In this document: positions 32,016-43,640 of the stretch, piece by piece
Numbering within the stretch: position 1 is the stretch's first letter
How the letters are laid out: the number at the start of each line of letters is the position of its first letter
Assembly: GCA_025526935.1 (NCBI GenBank)
Contig: JAHLKD010000055.1
Coordinates: 186,001-250,000 of the forward strand
DNA: 64,000 bases
Reading direction: 5' to 3'
From: Cladochytrium replicatum
Taxonomy: Eukaryota; Chytridiomycota; Chytridiomycetes; Cladochytriales; Cladochytriaceae
Notes under the pieces: generated by a model
The model's input: only the letters and a program-made list of their open reading frames with translations
What the model was told of the DNA's origin: nothing
Databases searched by the model: none
Position numbers and translations under genes: made by a program

Positions 32016-33366
32016 CTACTGGCCGGCACCACGGCCACCAAGACCAGCCAGGTTGGGGTTGTTCAGCAGGGACTGGAGCGCTTCTGGGTCCCGCATCAGG
32101 TTTTGTGCCCTGGATTCATGTGCATATTAGTTACCCATCGCAAAAACGAACAGCCATTACTTACATCTGAGCAATGTGAGGGTTGTCCATAAGTCCAGAA
32201 AGTGCCGGATTGTTCATCATTTGTGAGGCTAATTGAAATCAATCTTCAGCTCAAAATGCCGCCCCAGAGAATAGCCCACACAACTAACCCATGTTCATGA
32301 ATTGCGGGTTGCCCAACATCGACGCGAAATCCATTCCGGGGGGCATTGATGGCAGTCCGCCTGTACCACCCGCCGGTACCGTCGGGCTCTCGTCCATTGG
32401 CGTTGCCTGGCGCGAAGACTCGGAGCTGCTGGTGCTGCTCGCGAGCTTAGACCTCGCGACCGAGAGCGACTTTTGCATGGACTCGTTGGTCGGGTCCAAC
32501 TTTATTCCCTTCTCATAAGCATCAACAGCCTCGGCGTATTTGTTCATGCAAAAGTATCCATGGCTGTGGAATTCAAAGTAAGAAAGATCCATGATATCAA
32601 ACCACGACTTATATCACTTACGCCATCCTGCTGTATGCTTTACTGTAATCCGGATCAATCTGAAGCGCCTGCTTCGAATCCTCGACCGCCTTGGAGTGGT
32701 CCCCAATCTGGCTGTACGCTGCTGCCCTAAAGATATGGTGAACATCGATTTTGTTTTAAGCGGATAATTCATGCCCATCATACCTGTTTCCGTAAAACAC
32801 GGCGTTGGTCGGGTGCAATGCAATAGCCTGGGTGTATAAGTCGATAGCCTCCTTGTACTTTCTCTCTGCCATAGCCTTGTTGCCTTGGCCCTTCAGAGCC
32901 TCCGCCTTCTGCTGGTCCTCGGGAGAAACAGCCTGACACAATAAAACGAGTTATTCATTGAAATTTATCTTCGCTCAAGGTCACGTCCACCTTCTTTGCC
33001 GGGGCGGACTCGAGGTGCTTTTCAAAGATGGACGCGAGTGTGTCCGGCTTGATGCTCAAATCCCTGTCCGAAACATCGACTCCGAACGCTTCGCCGATGC
33101 ACTGAATAGCGACTGAACAGTATAAAGTAAGTTGAGGCAAAACGGCGTGTGTGTGTGTGTGTGTGTGTGTGTGGATTTTGATTATTTCACCTTCGATTCC
33201 CTCGGCATCGTCTTCTTTGATGGTACCAGCTTTGATAGAGTCTGACAGGTACTCGCAGATAGCAAAGGCCAGCTGAAACGGGCAAGCGGGGTTCAGACGG
33301 AGGCTTCTATTTCCTACAACACGCAATCTGCAAGCACACCTTTTTGGTCAACTGCGATTCGGGCAT
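32016..33366 (-). CDS. SGT2: Sgt2/SGTA small glutamine-rich TPR co-chaperone
   Basis: Eight exons (33366-33340, 33272-33191, 33112-32991, 32932-32784, 32726-32622, 32563-32289, 32228-32165, 32109-32016) encode about 305 residues. The N-terminal dimerisation domain ([13 protein letters not shown], then [12 protein letters not shown]) binds Get4/Get5 in yeast. Three TPR units follow ([57 protein letters not shown]) that bind Hsp70/Hsp90 C-termini. The C-terminus is Met/Asn-rich with NPxxxxxxMxNP-type repeats ([32 protein letters not shown]) that hold tail-anchored transmembrane segments. It acts in the GET pathway. The second intron contains a (CA)n run. Its start codon is 46 bases from that of the divergent complex I gene. 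Confidence 0.95.
33146..33173. repeat. (GT)n microsatellite in an Sgt2 intron
   Basis: About 14 GT units on the plus strand, inside the second intron of the minus-strand Sgt2 gene, between its donor and the branch region. Confidence 0.9.
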
Positions 33367-33412
33367 TTCACAGGTCGAATTTGAAGAGTGGCTGTACGGA
33401 CAGACCTTTCAA
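33367..33412. promoter_or_regulatory. very short bidirectional promoter region
   Basis: Only 46 bases separate the start codons of Sgt2 (minus) and the NDUFB10-like gene (plus). Any core promoter must be shared here, or each transcript must start inside the other gene. No TATA box is visible in the gap. Confidence 0.55.
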
Positions 33413-33857
33413 ATGCCACAGTTTCCGGTAAATTTCCAGTCTAGCGTGCCATGCCATGCCGCGCACTGCACTGCACTCGGTGCGAGTACTTGATGCTAAA
33501 TAATCCCATTCGATACCAGGTCTCGCCACTCCCAGTCGTCGACCCTAACCTCGATGTCACCGGTACTTGAACCCTGCACTCGCTGAACCAGGATATTCAT
33601 GCCTCTCAATAGACCGCATCGCGATCGTGAAAGCACAGGATGCTTTCCACCGCGAGCAACTCGTCCGTGCAGAGGAAGTCAAAGTGCTCCGAGACAAATT
33701 AAAGTGGTGCTACTACCGCGAAACAGTCAACCACGCACAAAACTGTAGAGAACTAAGGGTGCAGTACCTCGACTTGTTAGCCACTTTGAAGCAGGGCTGG
33801 GTGCCGTTTAAATTGCCAACAAGCGCTGGTGGATCCGAGGAGAGCTCGCACCATTAG
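33413..33857 (+). CDS. NADH:ubiquinone oxidoreductase NDUFB10-like (PDSW) subunit
   Basis: Three exons (33413-33427, 33520-33562, 33613-33857) encode 100 residues: MPQFPVSPLPVVDPNLD, a helix (DRIAIVKAQDAFHREQLVRA) and the conserved core LKWCYYRETVNHAQNCRELR. The two cysteines of WCYYREx(5)QNC fit the twin-Cys pattern of NDUFB10, an intermembrane-space-facing accessory subunit in the distal arm of complex I. There is no cleavable presequence, as usual for this subunit. Length is short compared with animal NDUFB10 but in the range of fungal orthologs. It is divergent from Sgt2 and convergent with TPX2. Confidence 0.82.
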
Positions 33858-34204
33858 AAATGGAACAATTCGTATGAGGGAGGGACAGATCATGTTGTCA
33901 ATAACACCCAACCATCGGTCATTACAAACCAGTCTCAATACTTTTTGAGATTGTTTATCGCTTTGTTCGCTTGCTCTTTCCCGATAAATATTCAATCCAA
34001 ACTCTGATAGTTGGATCAGGACCCACAATCACTTCCAAACAAAAACAAATCACCGAACAAAACATACAAAAAAGCTACTACAAATCCAGTGTTTCCCATT
34101 CCGCTCGTTTTCTAATCAGCTCTTCCCAAAAACGGACTATCAAACATTGCGCCTGCACCCAGCAATATTTTTAGCAATAGAGCACCCGCATCTTGCTGAC
34201 CGAC
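33858..34204. other. convergent 3' intergenic region
   Basis: AT-rich space between the convergent NDUFB10-like and TPX2 genes; presumably both 3' UTRs. No further feature seen. Confidence 0.5.
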
Positions 34205-36657
34205 TTACGCCTTTGTAACCTCCTCTCGAAGCCGCGAGCCAGCTTGAAGTCTTTTGCGCTTTTCTCCAATCTAAGAGGTGTACATTAAACTTCTAGAGCA
34301 ATTATGCACAACATGATGTGTCCAACCATTGGAGATTCTGGGATGGTTATCCTCTTTTGAGACGGCTGAACAACAATCGGCGAAAAATGTCGGATGGGCT
34401 GAGCTTTCACCTTGGCTTGCTTCCTTGCCTTCAGTGCTTCCAGCTGCTCTTTCTCCTGAAAAAATCACAACAATATCAATATTGCCATTGTTTCATCGCC
34501 CCATCATCACACTACATACTTGAAGTTGCCGTTCAAGTTTCTCCCTCAGCTCACGCTCCTTTGCTTCCTTAATTTTAATTGCCTCGTCAAACGCTTTCCT
34601 CTCGCTGGCGCGCACAGTCGACTTTAACGGCATCTCAGCAGGCTCAGTCGGCGGCTTTGTAGACCGCTTCGGGACAAACGGCGCATGTTCAACCACAGGA
34701 TGCGCCTTGAAGTTCCGGTGAGCTTCGTTCTCCTTCTCCTCGCGCGCAAGCTTGTTCTCTAGCATTCGGCGGTAGAGTTCGCCACGCTTATCCGTCTCGA
34801 GATTGAATGGCTCTGGTTGCGTCGGTGGCTTCTCTTCCACTCTGGGCGGTATCTTTCGATCCGATCAGCAAAAAAGTTTGAGTAGATTCTTCAATTCCTC
34901 GCTTCTCACATCAATGTCTAAGCTCGGCAAGGGCTGTGCGTGGAATTCCCGCATTCGTGCCGCCTCTTCCTCCTCACGACGCAGCTTCTCCTCAAACTCC
35001 CGCCGCTTCTTATCGCTAATCTCTTCACCAGGCAACCCGATATCATCGGGCTTTACGATCCGATGTTCGAGCTTTGGTTCGAACGGCGGCAGCTGTCTAA
35101 GCGGGTTAGCTTTGATCACGCGGGGTGAAGGTGGTGGAAGCGGGGCGTGAGGTTTCGGTTTGTGTATTGCGGGTGATGCTGGAATTGTCAGAGGGCGTTT
35201 GGCGACAGGCGGCACACCCAAGTTCCCGTCGCTCTCTAAAATCTAAACCACAAGAATTCCACATTAGCCACACATCATTGCTCTCCTATCTGATCAATTC
35301 TGAAGGGATCAGACCTCCCTTTTTACCGGATGTGCCTTGAAAGGGGGCACCTTTGAAACCTCTTCGAGGATTCGTTCCTCAGTCGATGGAGGTCTGAATG
35401 GAAATAATATGAATGAGCCAGAACCCCAGTCAAACCTATTCTACACACAGTGGCACTTTTGGACGAAGTTTCGTTCGCAAGAATGGTGACCTCGGGTTCG
35501 TTAGAGCGTGTGTTTCCTTGGTTCGTCGTTTCTTCGGCAATAAATTAGACGCTGACGGTACATACAAATTTGAAAAAGAAATACCTTCGGTTGGACTTTG
35601 AACCTCTCCGGAGTTTCCTTCTCGAACTTCTTCAGTTTAACAACCAGAGGAACATACGGTGATTTTTCTCCCGAGAGACGTTTTTGGATTGTCGTTCGAA
35701 GCAAGTCAGTGCGAAGGCTGAATGGCCGAGGAACCGTTAAATCCCTGGACTTCCTTGTAGGCATTGTTTTCTTCTGAACGAAAACGAGTCAGCAAAGTTG
35801 AAGCATAGACAAAACAACACCGCAACCTTAATCCCTCCTGTCTGTATCACGCCAGTTCCAGACTTCCTCATCTCTCGGCGTTTTGTTGTACAAAAGTTGA
35901 ACTCTTTGGGGATTGTCGGAGGTTTGGTGGAGCGGACGGGAAGGTATGTTCCGGGAACGATCACTTTCATAGCGGGTTTGGGAGAAGCATCCACTTCTGG
36001 CTTTGTTTGTGCGAGCTTTGCGGCAAACGAAACGTGCTTTTCTGGCCTGACAACGAATTTGTGAGAAAGTGATAAAGTGACTCCGACCGTTGCAATCACT
36101 TATGAGCTTGATCGACAGTGTCTTCAGACCTCTTTGTAGGTTTAACAGTGGATGGAGACTCGGGTCTACTTTCGCTAAAGTCGTCCACGCTCCATGATCC
36201 ACTGAGTCTGGATTGATGCACGGATCGCGGCCGCAACGGCGTTTTTATGCCACTCCTTCTTCCCCGATCCATAGGGCCGTTACTATATGGACTCGCAGGA
36301 GATGCGTCTCTGCAGTCTGAGAAATATTATTAATCCTAATCCTTCGAAGAAAACTTCTCCCAAAAAAACGACATTTTTGGGAATCCCAGCGGTCGATTTC
36401 TTACCAAACCAGGCGTCTACGTCCTCGTCCTCTTTCAGATTCAGGAAATCGTGGTATTTCGGTGCGTTGAACTCGTAGTCATCCTCCACCTGCCACTGCG
36501 GCTCGCAGACAACCTTTGTTTTCGTTTCATGAACACCATTCTCATTGACCGAGGCTTTTGCTGGAGAGTTGATTGATGGCCCCCCTTGCTTTGCCGGCGA
36601 CCTTACAGGAATATTCGAGCGTCCTTTGAGGCCAGGATATGCCGTTGTCGTCCACAT
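34205..36657 (-). CDS. TPX2: TPX2-like spindle assembly factor
   Basis: Ten exons (36657-36405, 36316-36100, 36046-35827, 35773-35585, 35516-35449, 35393-35327, 35242-34910, 34852-34520, 34455-34327, 34270-34205) encode about 624 residues. TPX2 signs in order: YEFNAPKYHDF near residue 65, repeated basic Thr/Pro-rich microtubule-binding blocks (PRPFSLRTDLLRTTIQKR, THALTNPRSPFLRTKLRPK), short KVPPFKAHP and FHAQPLP motifs, then coiled-coil KKRREFEEKLRREEEEAARM and two further Glu/Lys-rich helices, ending TIPESPMIGEKRKRLQ. TPX2 binds microtubules, activates Aurora A and nucleates spindle microtubules under Ran-GTP control. Exon frames all close without a stop. The Aurora-binding N-terminus typical of animal TPX2 (YSYDAP-like) is represented only by the NAPKYHDF element. 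Confidence 0.85.
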
Positions 36658-36791
36658 TTTGGCGGAACAAGAACCACACGCGTCGCTCCAATGATGCCTA
36701 TTTGGGATGGCAGTCTTAAAAAAATTAGCGTATTTTCAAAAGTCGATCGTAGAGCAGCATTCTTGTTCTAAGATTTACAAGGTGAAAATAT

Positions 36792-39101
36792 TTACATAAG
36801 CGAACAGTTATCCTCGCTCCTTTTACGCTCCATTCTCTGCGACTGCTGATGTCGCTGTTGTTGCAAATCCCGCTCCTGCTGCTGTTGACGTGCACGATGG
36901 TCAGTTGGATGTTGGTGCCACGGTGGGATCGGATCTCCTTGCCCGCGCGTTTGGTGTGATGTATACTGCTGTTCCCGTTGTTGTCGTTGAAGATATTCTT
37001 GATGCCGAGCGTTCTCCTCGTCTTGCAAGGAGAGAGCGAGCGCAAAGCTGGTCAAACATTTGAGAATCAATGCATGTACTATTCCCAGCGCCTAAACCAG
37101 ACTTACTCATCGTCAGCGGTGCGATCCTCATCAGGCTGAGCCAAAAGCTCAGGATAGTCACCGACAATCCCAGCGGATGCTGCTTTCTGTCCAACCACAT
37201 CCGCTGCAGGTCGCTCATCTCGATCAGGCGCATAGACACGACCGAATCCATCCAAGAACATAGAGTCGCCCTCAACGTTATCTAAGGTCTCCCACACGAC
37301 TCCAGGTGCTTCAAGAAAGCCTTGATCCGTAACCAGTGTCAACAACGGTTCATTGTGGCTCCGTTTCCAAACCACACTGAAGTGGTTATTTCTGAAAATA
37401 ACAGAGTAGGAATTAGCTGGTAATGTCTCGGTGAGCAGAGAAAGCCCGTGGATTGTGAGCTGGCTGGCTGTGGTGTGCAAAAAATCTTTGGCCACCATTC
37501 CTGTGAAAACATGTGGGTATCACTTGCAGAAAACAAACCTCGATAACTGACCTTCATGCACGGCGCGTTCCCACTTCCGTCGGACCTCTATCTCCTCATC
37601 GGTCAACGGCCCTCCACCAGACTCTGCCCTTTTCTTCGCGTCCGCCGCAAGCTCCACTTCAGCGACGTCTCCAGCGATGATGCTTTCTACTACTCGGTTG
37701 TAGCTCCCGAGGTCGCGAACAACAATTCGGTAGGTTTCGTCGTCCTGATGATCGACGGTCCAGCCATGGCAAAGAGCGATGCTGAAAATATCGAAAACAA
37801 GCAGCGAAGGCGTGGTTTCGAACGAATATGGAGAGTCGAACCGTACATTCACATCCAGACCTTTCTTGCAACATTCAGACAAAAGAACAAACGTTCACTG
37901 AGTGCTTACCTGTCTGCAAGGACGGCATCAAGTCCATAACATCGTTGAGATTTTGAGCAAATGAAGCTAGTTGCTCCTCTGTCATCTTTCTGCGTTTAGC
38001 GAGGTGTGGATCAAACTACGATTGACTGAAAATGAGCCATTTTCTTTTTTTTTGCAATGCGGGCTTTTCAGCTTAACTTACCGTTGGGGAATGGGAGAAC
38101 AAGTACTCTCCGAGCAGCGTAACCAAGTGCTCATATGTCACCCATCCAGCATCGTAGTTGAGCTCCATATCACCACGCAATATCATCACGTTGCAAAGAG
38201 ACAACAGAGGACACGGTCCATTCTCATTCTGAGTGATGATCTTGATCTTCTTTGTATTCGATTGTCCAGGATAGCCGCGGTCAGACGACGTCGACCCTGA
38301 GAAGTGAGGCAACTCGACGGCTTTCAGTCGGTATTCTTGTTGTACTCGACTTCTGTTCGATGTGCGCGACGCTGGACGAGCAGCTATCAGAGGTAGTTCA
38401 AGACCGTCCGGTCGAAGAGGAACTGGACCGGCATCGGTAACGATTTCTGGATGATCAATTGATTGTCCAAAGTTTGATTCGATAGCGGCCGATGTCTGCA
38501 CCTCGATGGGTTGGACGTAGTCAACTGCATTATCTACCGAGCCTGACGCTTGATTTGCCTGTGTGGAGGCATCCGCGGCATTGCTCAAAAGATGATGATT
38601 GCCTTCAATTGTTGGGCGACTGTCGGAGGCTGACTGGACCTCCAAATCGGATAGCGCAACAGAATTCTCGGCAGATTTCACGGTCTCTACCTCGTGTGCA
38701 CTATTGTCTGTTGATTGAGCCGCACTGGGTCCCGCTGCGTTCGATCCAAATTCCGTCTCTCCGTTTTCCTTGGTGTTTTGTTCCGGAATGTCAGAAATAT
38801 GCACATCAGCTGCTCCCGGAGTATCGCCTGATGGAACACCAGGTGAAATTCGACTTCCAACCTTCGCATTTGTTTGAAGGTCGGGAGGGCTGTCCACGTC
38901 AGTGTGTGCTTCGGATTGAGGGGTTTCATTGTATTGGTCGGGTCGAGGAACACCCTCTCGATGCTTTTCCAGACAATCCTCCAGTACAATCGGTCTCTCA
39001 GGCTCGACCGGTGCTCCCAGCTCATCCGCTGCCTTATGTCCTGGATCCATGTTGTCTGTGGCGAAGTGGACGCCCTCCAATGCGTTTTTTCGGTTTAACA
39101 T
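36792..39101 (-). CDS. MINDY-family K48 deubiquitinase
   Basis: Five exons (39101-38082, 37985-37910, 37860-37552, 37500-37107, 37047-36792) encode about 684 residues. A long disordered N-terminus (about 280 residues, rich in Ser, Glu, Pro) precedes the catalytic domain. The active-site motif ITQNENGPCPLLSLCNV carries Gln 291 and Cys 297, and the catalytic His is in VIFRNNHFSVVWK (about 508). The C-terminus has a motif-interacting-with-ubiquitin helix (FALALSLQDEENARHQ) and a Gln/Arg-rich tail ending CSLM, a possible CaaX prenylation signal as in human MINDY-1/2 (the fit CSLM is good). MINDY enzymes trim long K48 chains from the distal end. The first ATG at 39101 was chosen; one at 39050 (MDPGHKAADEL) is also possible. 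Confidence 0.9.
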
Positions 39102-39339
39102 TTCATTGAAAAGTGTTTCGTATGAACATTCTTTATCATCATTTACCACTTATCTCTTACCTTGGAAATGTCTCTCGATTCATTTGAATTTATTTCTTTT
39201 GTCTCTTATATAGTTTCGAATTCCTCCTCAATTGTCTTGTCTATCCTGTTGTCTAGAAGTCTTATCATCATGTATTCTTACCTTCAGTTTTGTTACTTGA
39301 AATATTACTGACGTCACTCTTGAATCTTGACTCTCGACT

Positions 39340-40483
39340 CTAGTTCATGTGCAACCTGTGATGTTTGTTTTTCAAACGAAGTGATTTTGCTTTCGAAGTG
39401 GAAGCAATATTACCTAAGTCCACGGGTACGACATTGTCGTTCGAGTGACTATTAGAGGTAAAAAACCTGACTATCGTCACCATTGTTTTGCATCTTCCAA
39501 ATATCATCAGCCATGTCAATGGCTTGATAAAGGGAAGGTTCAGATTTATTGAGTTTCTTATGAGCATTAATCTATCGGTTAATGGAGATGCGTTCATCAG
39601 GATTAAGACTCAATAAGAAGTTTGACTTGAGTTTATTATCGGTGATAATCTTGGACAGTAACACCAGGAAATTGAAACTTAGCAATATGATCAGGGAGAG
39701 CGGTACTTCCTTGAGTCAGCTTTTGTAATTCTTACGAATGTTGGTAACTTGGTGTCATTGTTAGCAGGATAGAAATGAGTATGTAGAAGTTTGAGAGATT
39801 GATCCCAGTCTTTGCATTTACGTTGGTTTGTCTGTCGCTGGTGAACAACAGTTTGCCACCATTGTTTTGCCCTATCGGTGAGATAAAGAGGGCAAAGAAT
39901 GAACAGTTGGGTTTTCAATAATGCATCATCAAGAGTGTAGTTCTTTACCATGAGATTGGCACTAACATGCTCAGTCAGGTCAAATATCCATGTATCAATG
40001 ATAGATGCTTCAAGTTAACCACTGTAATACGATGGTTTAGGAATTCTCATCTTAGGCAGAGATACAGGAGGGCTAACTTTAGCATTAGGGGAACCAGCCG
40101 GAGGGGGTGGGATTCCAGAATGGGGTGTGGCAATTGGTCGTTGATCAAGTGATTTCACAGAATTCTCTAGGGTTGTCACAGAACTTTTGAGAGCAAGGAC
40201 AGTTCGATGAATATCAATCGCAAAATTCAAAAACAGTTGGAGGATTTTGAGTTTGAGCGTCCCAGAAACCAATATGCTTATTCAAAGTGTCAACACGTAC
40301 TTTGAGATTTGCAATCTCAGCAGAGAAGTTGGAAATTTGAGATGTCAGTCCTTGATGCAACAAGCTTTCAGCGTTAGCAACAAGACTGTCAATATAAAGC
40401 TTGATATTCTGTGGAGTTGAAAGATCAACAACTTGTGGTTGTTGCCCTTGAGGAAAATCCTCATGCATGTATTCGGAAGTCAT
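39340..40483 (-). pseudogene. LTR-retrotransposon gag relic
   Basis: Minus-strand frames in series: 40483 (MTSEYMHEDFPQGQQPQVV, then a coiled coil), a middle part ending PKMRIPKPSYYSG, and a retrotransposon gag core (DRAKQWWQTVVHQRQ, WDQSLKLLHTHFYP, STALPDHIAKFQ). Stops and frameshifts between 40270 and 39340 break it. No protease, reverse transcriptase, integrase or LTR could be found beside it. It is an old Ty3- or Ty1-class fragment. Confidence 0.6.
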
Positions 40484-41670
40484 ATTTAAGATGTGAAAAG
40501 AAATTTCAACACTTCATTATGAAGATTCGGAACAAAATCTCAAAATTGAGAAAGGAATGTGGACGAACAAAGTTTTAAAATTCTCCAACAATTTTCTCAA
40601 GGTAAGTCGTGAATCTCTTCAAGCTACCTATGGGAGATTAATAGGTAAACTGTTGCTGTGAGCAAAAGGAGAATAAGTAGAAGTTCGAAGAGAGCGGAGT
40701 TCACTTCGAGTGAGTATAAGGTCAGATCGAACAGAGTTAAGATCTTGGTCAACTTGACTAGCACGTTGCTCTGCAGAAGAAAGTTTGGCAGAAGAAATAC
40801 TCAACTCAGACTTAAGGCGAGTGGTCTCGATGATGAGTTGAGAACGTTCACGTTTGTAAAGTGACGAACTTCTGACTGCAGTTCCTGAAACCAATTGTTT
40901 TTCACAGGCTGACCACCAGGCACTGTAGGCAGAACAGCGGAATTGGAAGGAGGAGGAGCAGGAACCGAAGCTAGAAGAAACAGAGGGTTTCTTTTTGGCT
41001 CATCGAAACTTGGGATGTTTCACAGGAGGAGCGGAGGTGGAATCGGAGAATGCTGATAGGATCAATTGAGTCCGGAATGTGATCAAAATCAGCGGAATAA
41101 TCCGCCAGATCAGTAGTGTTGTTCGACACCAAAAAAATAAGCGAATGAGTGTCTGGCAAGCGACACCGATGTGGGCAGTTACTGATAAACAGCAATTGCG
41201 CACAGAGTGTTGCAAAAAAGCAAGAAAATTGTGCTGTGCGAACAAGTGCGTAACACAAGGCGTTGTGTGAGGCAAACAATATTCACGGATGTGAAAAATT
41301 TCAGCAGAGTGCCACTGCACGAAATGAGGGCACTCTGCACGAAATGAGCAATTACCACTTAGCCAAGTGATGAAAGGTGAAGCAAACCCAAAAAAACTCA
41401 CGATCAAAAGGCAAGGCGGCTCAAAACGAGGAGGATTGGAGATTTCACAAAATCAAAAATGATGAACTTGGCGATCCACCAGGAAGGGCAGCTACCGGTG
41501 AGCAATGAAGCGAGGGGCAGCAGCGAGATCACCAGAGCACAAGTCAGAAGAAATTTTCTGAACAGTGCTGGCAGCAGGGAAAGAGCCAGGGCCAGCGGAA
41601 GGCGAGGCAGGCCCATGCTACCACTTTTAACAATAGTATTGCCAACTAAGCCAACATGAATAAATTTCTT

Positions 41671-41700
41671 GCACATCACGTGATTGATTACGTGATGTGC
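41671..41700. repeat. perfect inverted repeat, 11-base arms
   Basis: GCACATCACGT and ACGTGATGTGC are perfect complements separated by gattgatt. The left arm plus loop edge contains CACGTG. It may be a hairpin or a dimeric factor-binding site; context gives no preference. Confidence 0.75.
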
Positions 41701-42343
41701 CGCAAACGCCACAAATACAAATACAACAATAATAACAAAAACATAGATGATTGTTACACTCTCCTGCTGAATTAATGCCTAGTGATGGAATAGGGGCTTT
41801 CAAAATTCTGAGAACGACGAATGGCTTGCCTCTCGAAACTCCCCCTCTCTGTACTGCCTGGAAACAGGCGGCTTGTCTCCAGGTACGTGCCCTGTATCCC
41901 AAAATAGCAGACAAAAAGAATAAAACATTAAAACTATAAATTGAAATACAAAAATAACCAAAGTAAGTAAAGAAGAAATGAAAGGGGGGAAAGGGGACGG
42001 CAGCAAGCTCTGAGAATCAAATTGTCGCTTCTGGACCCTGCAAGTCTAATTTTTAGTTGTTGGTGAGGAATCGGTGGGAGCTGAAAAAACGCACAGAAAA
42101 GAACTTGACGCGGAGAGTGTTGAAGCTGTTGAATAATGAAGAACATTACACCTTCTTTCTCCATGTGATCCAGTATAGATGAAATGAAATATGAGTTCCT
42201 ACTGGAGAGAGAAAGAAAGACCAAGAACATGCCCTATGAGACAGGCTATATGTGACCCATAGTCAGTAGGCTCCTCAAACAGAAGATATATTTTTTAGAT
42301 CGGCTTCAAGTTTGTGTAAACCTTTTCGAGTGTATGTTGTGTA

Positions 42344-42363
42344 TGTTGTTGTTGTTGTTGTTG
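42344..42363. repeat. (TTG)n microsatellite
   Basis: About six to seven TTG units. No coding context. Confidence 0.85.
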
Positions 42364-43640
42364 GGTGTTTGTGAAAGCGAGAGAATGGGCTGGTATTTAA
42401 ACAAAGTCGCGCGGGGTCGGCCAGAACGGGAAAGGGGATGGCACACTCCTACAAGATTGCCTCTCAGCAAATAGTCATTGCGCAAGAGCCATCAATTAAG
42501 CTCATATGCATATGGACCGTACACCTCATTTACTAAGTGGCAAATGGAAAGCGTTTTTGGTGTACAAACATCTTGTTTACCTTCTTTATGGCAAGTTTTT
42601 ATGTTTGTGTTTTCGTATTCTCTTCTAATTGAGAGTTTGTGAGTTGAACCTCTGTGCCTTAAGTCCTTGCTTTCCTTATAATTTCTCACAATGTTTGTTT
42701 ACATCTTAGTTGTTGGGACTTGCACTGTTTTGGAGAGCCTAGGGCATGTTGGCTAGGGCCCTGAGATTTTCTGTTTGGCACACTACAGGTATGGCAATTA
42801 ATAAAGGAGTTTTGCTGTTTGGCACATAACTCGCACACTACAGTCTTCCAGGACCTGTTGATCCAGCCTACAAATTATTTCTGCCTTGACGCTCCCAAAA
42901 TTGGGATCACAAGCGATCTTGCATTACTTTTTGTGGTTGATCTCATCCTGAGAACAACTGATGTTGGTGTTCTCAGCCTGGATGACAGCGGCGACAGCTG
43001 GGCCTGTAACGTCGAGATTCTTCCAGTAGCTCCACGGCATGTGAATCATCACGACATGCTGGCAAGCACTATTTTCACAAAACACGTTTTATAGATCAGG
43101 ACACAAACCTTCCAACCCTCCTTTCCAAAAACAAAACCCCACTTCGATGTACGTACAACGTCATTATTTTTTAAAAAACATCTCCAAAAAACACGTCAGT
43201 GGGATGGAAACAAGCTCGCCCCACCGAAAAACACATCAACAACGAATCTAAGGGGGAGAGAAAAGTAATTGGAATAAGGAAAAGGAAAGAGTTTTTGAGC
43301 CTATATAGGCAGAGGAAAAAAAAGGACAATGACAATGATTTGGACTCTAGAAAACATACCCTTTTAACGCAATTGCACCGGGAGCGAGGAAAACGGATTT
43401 GAAAATAGAAAGGGAAGGTGTACGGTTTGTTTGAAGAACCCAAAAAAGACAAACGAGCGGTTAGGCAACGAAAAAAATCCCCGAAGTTATGAATAAACAG
43501 CTCCACTTGCTCAAGAAATTCAACAAAAACTAAACATGCGCAACCAATGTGCATTCCGGAGAAAACCAAAGGGAAAGAAACGAGGTTAGGCATCAGTCAC
43601 AACAAAAAATAAGGTCCAAATCTGCAAAAAAATAAAACCC

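Larger units (their letters stand above)
40484..43640. other. no intact gene; repeats and small open frames
   Basis: A frame at 40628-40894 (minus) reads as a short coiled coil (LKSELSISSAKLSSAEQRAS) and may belong with the gag relic. A 41-codon minus frame near 42930-43060 (MIHMPWSYWKNLDVTGPAV) looks protein-like but matches nothing I know. A hairpin (41671-41700) and a (TTG)n run are listed separately. Nothing else is recognisable. Confidence 0.4.

Noticed and set aside
33146-33173. A coding Thr/His repeat (HTHTHTHT) in Sgt2
   Set aside because: The CA run lies inside an intron defined by a good donor and acceptor; skipping it restores the conserved Sgt2 sequence.
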